This document shows positions 55,383 through 62,699 of a stretch of 64,000 nt of DNA, in pieces. The DNA lies in NCBI GenBank assembly GCA_963739615.1, contig CAVUBD010000018.1, positions 75,878 through 139,877 of the forward strand. Reading direction: 5' to 3'. Below the pieces are notes generated by a model. It was not told the origin of the DNA, did no database searches, and saw only the letters and a program-made list of their open reading frames with translations. The position numbers were made by a program, and so were the translations under genes. The stretch comes from Palsa-504 sp963739615. GTDB taxonomy: Bacteria > Actinomycetota > Actinomycetes > Streptosporangiales > Streptosporangiaceae. How positions within the stretch are numbered: the stretch's first letter is position 1; each line of letters opens with the position of its first letter.

Positions 55383-56311
55383 GCACGGACCTGCGCGCCG
55401 CCGTCCCGGGCTACCTCGAAGCGCGCCGCGCCCGCGGCTACCAGCTCGACGGGCACGAACGGCTGCTCGGATCGTTCCTGGACAGCCTGCAAGCCCGCGG
55501 GGAGACCCGCATCACCGTTCCCGCCGCGGTCGCCTTCGCGACCGCCCCGGCCGGGACCGCCCAGGGCTGGCACGCCCAGCGGCTCGCGGTCGTGCGCCCG
55601 TTCGCCGGCTACGTCCACGGCCTGGACCCGGCCGCCGCCAACCCGGTCCCGGACGGGCTCATCCCCGCCAGGACCGTCCGCCGGATCCCTTACCTGTATT
55701 CCGGGGAGGAAACCGCCCGCCTCATGGCCGCGGCCGCCGCGCTGTCCCCGGCGATGCTGGCAGCCAGCATGCAGACGCTCATCGGGCTGCTGAGCAGCAC
55801 CGGGATCCGCAGCGGCGAGGCATTCGCCCTGAATGCCGCCGACCTCGACACCGCGGCGGAGGTGCTGGCCGTGACCGGCAAGTACGGCAGGACCCGGCTC
55901 ATCGCGCTGCACCCCACCACGGCCGCCGCGCTCGCCTGTTACCTGCGGATCCGGGCACGGCACGCCGCCGGCGGCACCACCGCCCTGCTCATCGGGCGGG
56001 CCGGGCGCCGCCTCGGCTCCAGCATGGCCCACCCGGTCTTCCGGTCGCTCGTCGCCGGGTGCGGACTGGCGCCCCAGCCCGGATGCGGGTCCCCGCGGCT
56101 GCACGACTTCCGGCACACCGTCGCGGTGAGTACCCTTACCGACGCCCTGCGGCATGGCCGCGACGTTGACGCATGCATCGCGGTTCTGGCCACTCACCTC
56201 GGCCACGTCAGCCCGGCCCATACCTACTGGTACCTGACCATCACGCCCGCCCTCGCCGACGCCGTCTCCGAACGCGCAGCCCTCTACTACCAGGCAGGAA
56301 ACCGCCGATGA
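55379..56311 (+). CDS. RIT tyrosine recombinase B
   Basis: A 310-residue phage-integrase-family protein beginning at GTG 55379, which overlaps the previous stop. It starts STDLRAAVPGYLEARRARGY with the core-binding domain. The catalytic domain shows SSTGIRSGEAFALNAADLD (Arg), TGKYGRTRLIALHP (Lys), RLHDFRHTVAVSTLTD (His-x-x-Arg) and LGHVSPAHTYWYLTIT (His and Tyr). All catalytic residues are present. In RIT elements the three recombinases are thought to act together; the division of labour is unresolved. Confidence 0.88.
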   Translation: MSTDLRAAVPGYLEARRARGYQLDGHERLLGSFLDSLQARGETRITVPAAVAFATAPAGTAQGWHAQRLAVVRPFAGYVHGLDPAAANPVPDGLIPARTVRRIPYLYSGEETARLMAAAAALSPAMLAASMQTLIGLLSSTGIRSGEAFALNAADLDTAAEVLAVTGKYGRTRLIALHPTTAAALACYLRIRARHAAGGTTALLIGRAGRRLGSSMAHPVFRSLVAGCGLAPQPGCGSPRLHDFRHTVAVSTLTDALRHGRDVDACIAVLATHLGHVSPAHTYWYLTITPALADAVSERAALYYQAGNRR

Positions 56312-57303
56312 CCGCCTTTGCCCCCGCCGTCGAGTCGTTCTTCACCGACTGCCTGACCGCCCAGCGCGGAGCGAGCCCGCACACCATCGCGTCCTACCGC
56401 GACACGCTCCGGCTCCTGTTCGCCTATATCCAGCAGCAGTCCGGCATCCGGCCGTCCAGCCTCGACTTCGCCGACGTCGATGCCGCGACGGTCAGCGGCT
56501 TCCTGGCCATGCTCGAGCGGGAACGGCACAACACTGGCAGGACCCGCAGCCAGCGGCTCGCCGCCATCCACTCCCTGTTCCGCCACGCGGCCCTGCGCCA
56601 CCCCGAGCACGCCGCGGTCATCGCCCGGGTCCTGGCCATCCAGCCGCGCAAGGCATCCCGCAAGACGATCGGCTACCTGACCGAGGACGAGGCCGACGCG
56701 CTCCTGGCCAGCCCGGACCTCACCACCTGGACCGGCCGCCGCGACCATCTCCTGATGCTCCTCATGATCACCAGCGGCCCCCGGGTCTCCGAGATCACCG
56801 CACTCACCTGGGCAGACATCGCCCTGGAAAGACCAGGCGCGCGCGTTCTCTGGCACGGCAAGGGCCGCAAGGAGCGAATCTCCCCGCTCCAGGCGCCCGC
56901 CGTCACCGGGCTGCGGCTCTGGCAGCGCGAGAACCCCGCCGCCCCCGGCGCATTCGTGTTCACCGCCCGCGGCACCGCCAGGAAAATGAGCACCGACGCC
57001 GTCGCGGAACGGATAAAGACCCACGCCGCGACGGCGGCTGCCGCCTGCCCCGGCATCGCCGCCAAGAACGTCGCCCCGCATGTCCTGCGCCATACCTTCG
57101 CGATGCGCCTGCAAAGCGCGGGAGCCGGCAGTCCTTCTATCGCGCTCCTGCTCGGTCACGAGTCCCCGGCATCGACACGTCCCTACCTGCACGCCGACCT
57201 CGAGCTCAAGCAGCGGGCGCTCGACCGGACCGCCCCGCCGCACACCCGCCCGGGCCGTTACACGCCCCCGGACAAGCTCCTCGCCTTCCTCGAAAGCCTG
57301 TGA
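56308..57303 (+). CDS. RIT tyrosine recombinase C
   Basis: A 331-residue tyrosine recombinase. ATG 56308 overlaps the previous stop (ATGA). The N-terminal domain reads FTDCLTAQRGASPHTIASYR. Catalytic residues: MITSGPRVSEITALTWADI (Arg), HGKGRKERISPL (Lys), APHVLRHTFAMRLQSAG (His-x-x-Arg) and LGHESPASTRPYLHADLE (His and Tyr). It ends four bases before the right inverted repeat. It is intact. Confidence 0.88.
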   Translation: MTAFAPAVESFFTDCLTAQRGASPHTIASYRDTLRLLFAYIQQQSGIRPSSLDFADVDAATVSGFLAMLERERHNTGRTRSQRLAAIHSLFRHAALRHPEHAAVIARVLAIQPRKASRKTIGYLTEDEADALLASPDLTTWTGRRDHLLMLLMITSGPRVSEITALTWADIALERPGARVLWHGKGRKERISPLQAPAVTGLRLWQRENPAAPGAFVFTARGTARKMSTDAVAERIKTHAATAAAACPGIAAKNVAPHVLRHTFAMRLQSAGAGSPSIALLLGHESPASTRPYLHADLELKQRALDRTAPPHTRPGRYTPPDKLLAFLESL

Positions 57304-57306
57304 GAC

Positions 57307-57399
57307 TATGCCGCACTACGCGGCAAGAGGACCGCCCTGACCAGCAGCGGAACGGCCGGGAACCGTCAACATCGGCATAACCGCGACAACGGCATAATT
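57307..57399. repeat. RIT right terminal inverted repeat, 93 bp
   Basis: It is the inverted partner of 54044-54136. The octamer CGGCATAA occurs at 57373 and 57390. Outside it the IS66 gene resumes immediately with GTCAAGGTCC, without the extra palindrome seen at the left side. Confidence 0.9.
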
Positions 57400-60270
57400 G
57401 TCAAGGTCCAGGTGCGGCAGGTCGCGGTGGCGGCGCAGGCCCTCCCACTCGCTGTCGAGCGTGGCGAGGACCTTGGCGGCGGCCGGGTGCAGCAGGCCGG
57501 CTTGCGCGGCCTGCTGGGTGCGGGCTGCGTCGATGTTGTCGAAGGCCCGGTGGTAGCGGGCCAGCGCGCGCTCGCGTGCCTGGTTCCCGTCCCCGCCCTC
57601 GTCCTCGTCGCGGGCGGGCTGGGTCATCGCGGCGCGCAGGACGGCGTGGGCGCGGTACAGCAGCGCGAACCGCTGCGTCCAGTCGTGGCACCATTCGCCC
57701 AGCGCGCCGGGGTGGGCGGCGCCGGCCCGCAGGAAATACCGCCGGATATGAGCAAAGCACCACAGCGGGTCGATGCCCTCGATTGCGCCCAGCGACTGAT
57801 AGGCGCCGTAGAAGTCGGAGGAGATGATCAGCCGGCGGCCGGCCTGCAGCGCTGCTTCCTTGCGGTCGATGCCGAGCACGGCGGCGGGCACGTTCGCGCT
57901 GCGGGACGGGTCCATCACGAACACGCTGGCCTCATCGGTCAGGAACACCCACAGCCACCAGCGGTTTCCTTCCTTGCCGGGGGTGTCGGCGAAGACCTGC
58001 CAGCTGGTCTCGTCGGCACGCACGTAGCCGGAGGCCGCCACGTGCGCCTCGATGGCCCGCGCCCACGGGTCCAGCAGCGGGGCGACCTGCGCCAGCGCGC
58101 CGACCAGGGTGCCTTCGGCGACGTCGAGGCCGTCGGCGGCCAGCGCGGCGATGATCCGGTGCAGCGGCCGCCCCAGCACGTGCTTCTCATACGCCAGGCG
58201 GGCCAGGAACTGCGCGGTGAACAGGCCCTTGCCGATCACCTTCGGAGCCCGCGGCGCACACACCGTCCTCGCCGGCCCGGCCAGCTCCGGCGGGCACTCG
58301 CAGCGCCGCCGGTAACGCCGCCGCCGGTACACGATCCGCAGCAGCTTGACCAGCCAGTCGATCTGCTCGGAGTCCTCGGTGCCCAGGAACTCGTACTCGG
58401 CTCCGCAGCAGCGGCACCGCCGCAGCTCCGGGTCCACGTCGATGAACCGCTCCTCGGTTTCCAGGTGCGCATACGGGCGGCGGCCGTGACCGCGCGCGCC
58501 CGTGCGCTGCCCCCGCTTCCCCCGGCCCGGCCGTCCCTGTCCCTTCCGCTGTCCCCGCCGCCGCTGTCCCCGCCGCCGCTGTCCCCGCCGCTGTCGCCCG
58601 GCTGCCGCGGCGGCTTCTTCTCGCTGGAGGCACCGAACAGCAGTCCGCTGAGCGTCGCGACCGTCTGGGTCAGCTGCTCCACCTGCGCAGCCAGCCCCGC
58701 CACCCGGGCGTTCAGCGCCGCCTTATCCGTGCTCAGCTGCTCAGCCAGCGCCTCAGCCCGCAGCGCACGGGCACGCCACAGCGCAACGTCAGCATCCGCA
58801 CCGGCGGTCGCTGGAGCCGTGGGCACGCACCAAGTTCACAGCACCGCAAGCCGCATGTCACGCACCAAATCCGGCGCGTCGCAACATCTCCGCCAGAACC
58901 ACCTGGAACAGGCCACCAGCCCAGGCCGTGCCCAGGTCGGCTCCAGACCCCTGCTCCCACGGGTTCACCGATTACTTACGTTGCCGTGGCTACGATAAGA
59001 ATTGCTTGCATGAGCCGGTTTACTGAGCACTCCCCGGTTTCTTCCAGAGGTTGGCCCAAAAGGGGCTCGATCGAAGCTTGTGGGTGCCGAAAACTATGTC
59101 ACCTACGCGGCCTGGGCATACTCGTGGATTAGGCCACCCAGCCGGTCCCGGCGCAGAACCTGGATACCTGGGCCTGCGGCAGGCGGATCCGGACGTCCGG
59201 CGGGCGGCCTCTGGCGTAGTGTCCGGTGCGGGCGGTGGGTGTTGTAATGGTCGGCGTACTCGCCGAGGACCAGCTGCAGGTGCCGTTCGCCGGTGATCAG
59301 TATCCGGTCCAGGCACTCGCGGCGGGCACTGGCGATCCAGCGTTCTGCTATAGCATTCGCGCGAGGCGCCTGGACAGGAGTCTTCACGATCCGCATGCCG
59401 ATCGCGGTGAACACCGCGTCGAACGCCGCAGTGAACTTCGTATCCCGGTCCCGGATCAAGAACTTCACGCCGTCAGTGCGGCCCTCGAGGTTCATCAGCA
59501 GGTTGCGGGCTTGCTGGGTTACCCACGGGCCGGTTGGGTGGGCGGTGATGCCGGCTAGGTGCACGCGGCGGGTGCCGTGCTCGATGAGGAACAGCACGTA
59601 CAGGCGGCGCAGGAACACGGTATCGACGTGGAAGAAGTCCGCCGCCAGGATCGTCGTGGCCTGCCCGGCCAGGAACTCCCGCCAGGTCTGCCCGGTACGC
59701 CGGGGTGCGGGGTCGATGCCCGCGTCTTTGAGGATCTGCCACACCGTCGACGGCGCCACGTTATGGCCCAGGCCGGTCAGCTCGCCGTGGATGCGGCGGT
59801 ATCCCCAGGTCGGGTTGTCCCGTGCCATCTCCAGGACCAGCGCGCGGATTGCCTGTGCCGTGCGCGGTCTCCCAGGGGCGCGGCGCGGGTACGCCCAGCG
59901 CCGCCTGACCAGGTCGGCGTGCCAGCGCAGCAGGGTGCGCGGGGAGATGATCAGGCGCAGCTGGCGGAGATGGCCGCGGGGCAGCAGCTGGGCCAGCGCG
60001 GACAATATGGCCCGATCGGCCCAGGACAGCTTCGGCGTCCCGGCCTGGCGCTGGAGTACGGCGACCTGGTGGCGCAGGATGAGGATCTCAGCGTCCTTGG
60101 CCCGGTCGGAGCGGGCAAGCAGGGCAAGCCAGCCGAAGACGCGGAGCACCGCCAGATAACCGAATGGGTGTAGCTCTTCTGAAGGGAGCTATGACCAGGG
60201 GTTTTGCCTGATCTCCGGTTGATCGGTGCGGTGTTCTTCTACCGTCATGTACGGGGGAAGGAGACCGGGG

Positions 60271-60768
60271 ATGGGCTCGCTGATCGAGGAACTCAAGCGC
60301 CAGGAGGAGGCTGCCCGGGCCGAGGCGGACCGGTTGCGCGCCCGGATCGAGGAGCTTGCGGGGGACCTGGCCAGGGCGGAGGAACAGGCGTCGCGGCTGG
60401 TGATCGCGCGGGAGGAAGTCACACGGGTGCTGGGAGAGCCTGCCGGTCCGGCGGGCGCGCCCGCGGGGGAACCGCGGCCGGCGTCGCCCATCGGGGCGGT
60501 GACGGTCCCCCCGTGGCAGGAGGGCTTGGAGGCGTCGGTGTTGCCGGGGCCGTACCAGGACCTGCTGGAGGTGGCCGCCGACGCAGGGCGCCCGCTGCGG
60601 GCGGGCGAGTTCGCGGCCGCGGCAGGACTGAGCACGGACAAGGCGAAGGTAGAGGGCCTGCGGTCGAAGCTGAAGCTGCTGGCCTCGCGGGGCTGGCTGG
60701 CCCCGGTCGCCGGCGGGCTGTTCACGCTGCCCGATCACGCAGGGAAAACACTGAAAACCGGACGGTAA
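60271..60768 (+). CDS. Coiled-coil/winged-helix-like accessory protein of the ISKra4-type element
   Basis: A 165-residue protein from ATG 60271 (GGGGAAGGAGAC upstream). Residues 1-60 are a charged coiled coil (SLIEELKRQEEAARAEADRL, RARIEELAGDLARAEEQASR). A Pro/Gly linker follows. The C-terminal 65 residues (GPYQDLLEVAADAGRPLRAG, EFAAAAGLSTDKAKVEGLRS, KLLASRGWLAPVAGGLFTLP) look like a winged-helix domain. I recognise no named family. It lies entirely within the element, just before the transposase gene; the other ISKra4-type element lacks it. It may regulate or assist transposition. Confidence 0.65.
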   Translation: MGSLIEELKRQEEAARAEADRLRARIEELAGDLARAEEQASRLVIAREEVTRVLGEPAGPAGAPAGEPRPASPIGAVTVPPWQEGLEASVLPGPYQDLLEVAADAGRPLRAGEFAAAAGLSTDKAKVEGLRSKLKLLASRGWLAPVAGGLFTLPDHAGKTLKTGR

Positions 60769-60769
60769 T

Positions 60770-60828
60770 GGGTTCTTCTTCCTTAAGTTCGAAGGTGCTA
60801 CCTCATCGGCCTCAAGGAAGAAGAACCC
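60770..60828 (+). promoter_or_regulatory. Long hairpin over the transposase ribosome binding site
   Basis: GGGTTCTTCTTCCTT at 60770-60784 pairs perfectly with AAGGAAGAAGAACCC at 60814-60828, with a 29-base loop. The right arm holds the only purine-rich ribosome binding site (AAGGAAG) before ATG 60832. The arm sequences differ completely from those at 23237-23295, but position and size (59 nt) are the same, so the structure is conserved. Confidence 0.7.
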
Positions 60829-60831
60829 TCC

Positions 60832-62358
60832 ATGGCAGCGTACTCCGCAGTCCCCCCTGAAGATCCGTTCGCGGCATCCGCGGCCCTGTTCGCCGCGCTG
60901 GCCGCCGAGCTCGCCGGCCCCGCCGCGGCGATGCTCACGGCCAGCGGCCTGGAAGAGCTCCTGGACGAGCGGGGCCGGGGGGTGCTGAACCAGCTGCAGC
61001 AGGACCACTACGACCTGCGGAAAATGCGGGAAGAACAGCAGGCCCGCGAGCATCCCGCCCCGGTGACCGGGCCGGACGGGGTCACCCGGACCAGGCTGGA
61101 GACCGGGCACGGCCGGGCGCTGGCCACCTTGTTCGGCACGGTGCAGGTCACCCGGTGCGCCTGGCGGAGACCGGGAACGGCGAACTTCTGCCCGGCGGAC
61201 GCTGCCCTGTCCCTGCCGGCCGGGCGGCACTCCCGTACCCTGGCGAAGCTCGCCGCCATCGAGGCCGCCCGCGGCTCCTTCGACGCCGCGCACGCCGCGA
61301 TCGCCCGCCGCTGCGGCCCGGTCATCGGCAAGAGGCAGCTCGAGGAGTCCGTCGTGCATTCCGCCTCCGACATCCCCGCCTTCTACGCCGCCCGGATCCC
61401 GGAACCGTGCACGCCGCAGGTGCTGCTGATCATGCAGGCCGACTGCAAGGGCATCGCGATGCGCCTGGAAGCACTGCGCGCGGCCACCGCGAAGGCCGCC
61501 GCGAAGCTGGGGAAGATGCGCACCCGGCTGGCGTCCGGGGAGAAACCGAACCGCAAGAGAATGGCCGCCCTGGTTGCCGTCTACGACGCCGAGCCCGCAA
61601 AGCGCCGCCCGCACGACGTGATCGCCCTGCCCGGCGGCCGGAACGGCACCCGGGAGCCCCGGCCCGGGCCGAAGGCCCGGGCCAAGTGGCTGGCCGGCTC
61701 CGTCCGCAAGGACCCCGCGGACATGATCGCCGCCGCGTTCGACGAGGCGGAGGCCCGCGACCCCCGCCATCTGCGGACCTGGGTCGTCCTGGTCGACGGG
61801 GCCGAGCACCAGCTGGACCTGATCCGCGCCGAGGCCGCCCGCCGCGGCGTCACGATTCACATCATCATCGACATTATTCACGTTCTTGAATATTTGTGGG
61901 GTGCGGCATGGAGCCTCCACGAGGCCGGGGACCCCGCAGCCGAGGACTGGGTTGCGGTCAAGGCCCTCGCCGTCCTGGCCGGCGGCAGTGCCCGGGCCGC
62001 GGAGGAGATCGCCGCCGAGGCCGACGCCGCCGGCCTGGCCGGGAGCCAGCGGAACGGGACCGCCGCGTGCGCGCGCTACCTGGAGAACAAGCGGGAGTTC
62101 CTCCGCTACGACCAGGCCCTGCAAGCCGGATGGCCGATCGCGACGGGCGTCATCGAGGGCGCATGCCGGCACCTCATAGCCGACCGTCTCTCGGTGGGAG
62201 GGGCCAGATGGGGCCTGGACGGCGCCGAAGCAGTCCTCACCCTGCGCGCGGTCATCAGCAACGGCGACTTCGAGGAGTACTGGCGCTTCCACCTCGAACG
62301 CGAGCACCAGCGGCTCTACCCGGGCATTAAGCAGGGACAATACACGCTCGGTGCCTGA
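60832..62358 (+). CDS. ISKra4-family transposase, 508 aa
   Basis: An intact transposase. Family blocks: VLNQLQQDHYDLRKMREEQQ, FGTVQVTRCAWRRPG, PADAALSLPAGRHSRTLAKL, CGPVIGKRQLEESVV. The catalytic region reads VLLIMQADCKGIAMRLEALR (first Asp), WVVLVDGAEHQLDLIR, IHIIIDIIHVLEYLWGAAWS and IATGVIEGACRHLIADRLSV with the likely glutamate. It is diverged from the copy at 21694 but collinear. Translation probably depends on opening the hairpin that covers its ribosome binding site. Confidence 0.87.
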   Translation: MAAYSAVPPEDPFAASAALFAALAAELAGPAAAMLTASGLEELLDERGRGVLNQLQQDHYDLRKMREEQQAREHPAPVTGPDGVTRTRLETGHGRALATLFGTVQVTRCAWRRPGTANFCPADAALSLPAGRHSRTLAKLAAIEAARGSFDAAHAAIARRCGPVIGKRQLEESVVHSASDIPAFYAARIPEPCTPQVLLIMQADCKGIAMRLEALRAATAKAAAKLGKMRTRLASGEKPNRKRMAALVAVYDAEPAKRRPHDVIALPGGRNGTREPRPGPKARAKWLAGSVRKDPADMIAAAFDEAEARDPRHLRTWVVLVDGAEHQLDLIRAEAARRGVTIHIIIDIIHVLEYLWGAAWSLHEAGDPAAEDWVAVKALAVLAGGSARAAEEIAAEADAAGLAGSQRNGTAACARYLENKREFLRYDQALQAGWPIATGVIEGACRHLIADRLSVGGARWGLDGAEAVLTLRAVISNGDFEEYWRFHLEREHQRLYPGIKQGQYTLGA

Positions 62359-62699
62359 CCGGCCTGCTCACTCCAAACGAGCTACACCCTAACCGAATCG
62401 CAGTGACATGAGTACTGACAGTCCCTGAGCCTGCTGTGCTTGCGCAGCCAGAAGCCGAAAGTTCGTGAACCGACACACATCAGCGAAGACCAGGTCAGCG
62501 GCAGTGACACCGTTCTCGGCACCCACAGGGTCCGCAGTGGGCGAAGCACTGGCCTGCGGACAGTTAAGTGCAGTCGCCGTGGATGCCAAGACATCCCGCG
62601 GCGGCTGCCGTGTCGACGGCTTCGGTCCATCTCCCAGGCGTCGCCTGACACTGGGGGCACCTCGCGGACTGTCTCGGCGCGCGCTGGCATGCAACTAGA

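Larger units (their letters stand above)
54044..57399 (+). mobile_element. Recombinase-in-trio (RIT) element, 3.36 kb
   Basis: Three consecutive tyrosine recombinase genes, overlapping by four bases each, are enclosed by 93-bp inverted repeats. This is the defining structure of RIT elements. The insertion site in IS66 shows ATTGTC on both sides (54013-54018 and 57397-57402), with 25 extra bases including a palindrome at the left only. The first recombinase gene carries a frameshift, so this copy may be immobile unless the shift is an error. Confidence 0.88.
53743..58826 (-). pseudogene. tnpC: IS66 transposase TnpC, frameshifted and split by RIT
   Basis: From GTG 58826: a helical leucine-rich start (ALNARVAGLAAQVEQLTQTV), LFGASSEKKPPRQPGD, and a low-complexity GGDSGG repeat. 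A frameshift lies near 58520. The correct frame then has RRPYAHLETEERFIDVDPEL, RCRCCGAEYEFLGTEDSEQI (zinc-binding Cys) and the catalytic core YVRADETSWQVFADTPGKEG (Asp), LIISSDFYGAYQSLGAIEG (Asp) and LPHLDLDN. The RIT insertion follows. The reading resumes at 54012 with NGAERALRTPVIGRKNFYGS (the Asn-x-x-Glu-Arg catalytic Glu motif) and ends at TAA 53743-53745. Joining the halves gives LDLDNNGAERALR, the expected IS66 motif. Confidence 0.85.
53636..58979 (-). mobile_element. IS66-family element interrupted by a RIT element
   Basis: The outer ends GTAAGTAATCGGTGAACC at 53636, and its reverse complement ending at 58979, define the element. The single TnpC-type transposase gene reads on the minus strand and is split by the RIT element at 54019-57402. 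No target duplication is visible (IS66 elements normally make 8 bp), which suggests later rearrangement of one flank. Without the RIT insert it would be about 1960 bp, which is short for IS66; no TnpA or TnpB homologue is present. Confidence 0.75.
60166..62389 (+). mobile_element. ISKra4-type element, 2224 bp, 9-bp target duplication
   Basis: Ends are GGGTGTAGCTC in inverted orientation. TAACCGAAT flanks at 60157-60165 and 62390-62398. It carries two genes on the plus strand, a small accessory gene and the transposase, separated by a long hairpin. It sits inside the first codons of the rve-type transposase gene. Confidence 0.88.
59103..62409 (-). pseudogene. rve integrase-type transposase split after codon 6 by an IS
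   Basis: The main part (59103-60156) encodes about 350 residues: AEILILRHQVAVLQRQAGTP, LVRRRWAYPRRAPGRPRT, NPTWGYRRIHGELTGLGHNV, then the DDE core ILAADFFHVDTVFLRRLYVL (Asp), FLIRDRDTKFTAAFDAVF (Asp) and APRANAIAERWIASARREC (Glu). Its original start lies across the inserted element. Joining ATG 62409 and the next codons (M-S-L-R-F-G-Y) to LAVLRVFGWLALLARS at 60156 gives the normal N-terminus of this family, with TAACCGAAT as the duplicated target. GTG 60149 could give a slightly shortened, possibly active protein. Confidence 0.82.
59079..62527 (-). mobile_element. rve-type IS (IS481/IS3-like) interrupted by an ISKra4-type element
   Basis: The left end reads TGTGGGTGCCGAAAACTATG and the reverse complement of the right end TGTGGGTGCCGAGAACGGTG, both followed by TCAC. 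Ends start TG and finish CA, as in IS3/IS481-type elements. Without the inserted ISKra4-type element it would be about 1.2 kb. No target duplication was found. Confidence 0.7.

Noticed and set aside
58540..58600. Tandem repeat of GCTGTCCCCGCCGCC units
   Set aside because: It encodes the GGDSGG linker of the IS66 transposase, a low-complexity coding repeat, not a CRISPR or regulatory array.
60088..62340. Minus-strand open frame of 750 codons
   Set aside because: Antisense to the ISKra4-type element genes; no recognised motif.
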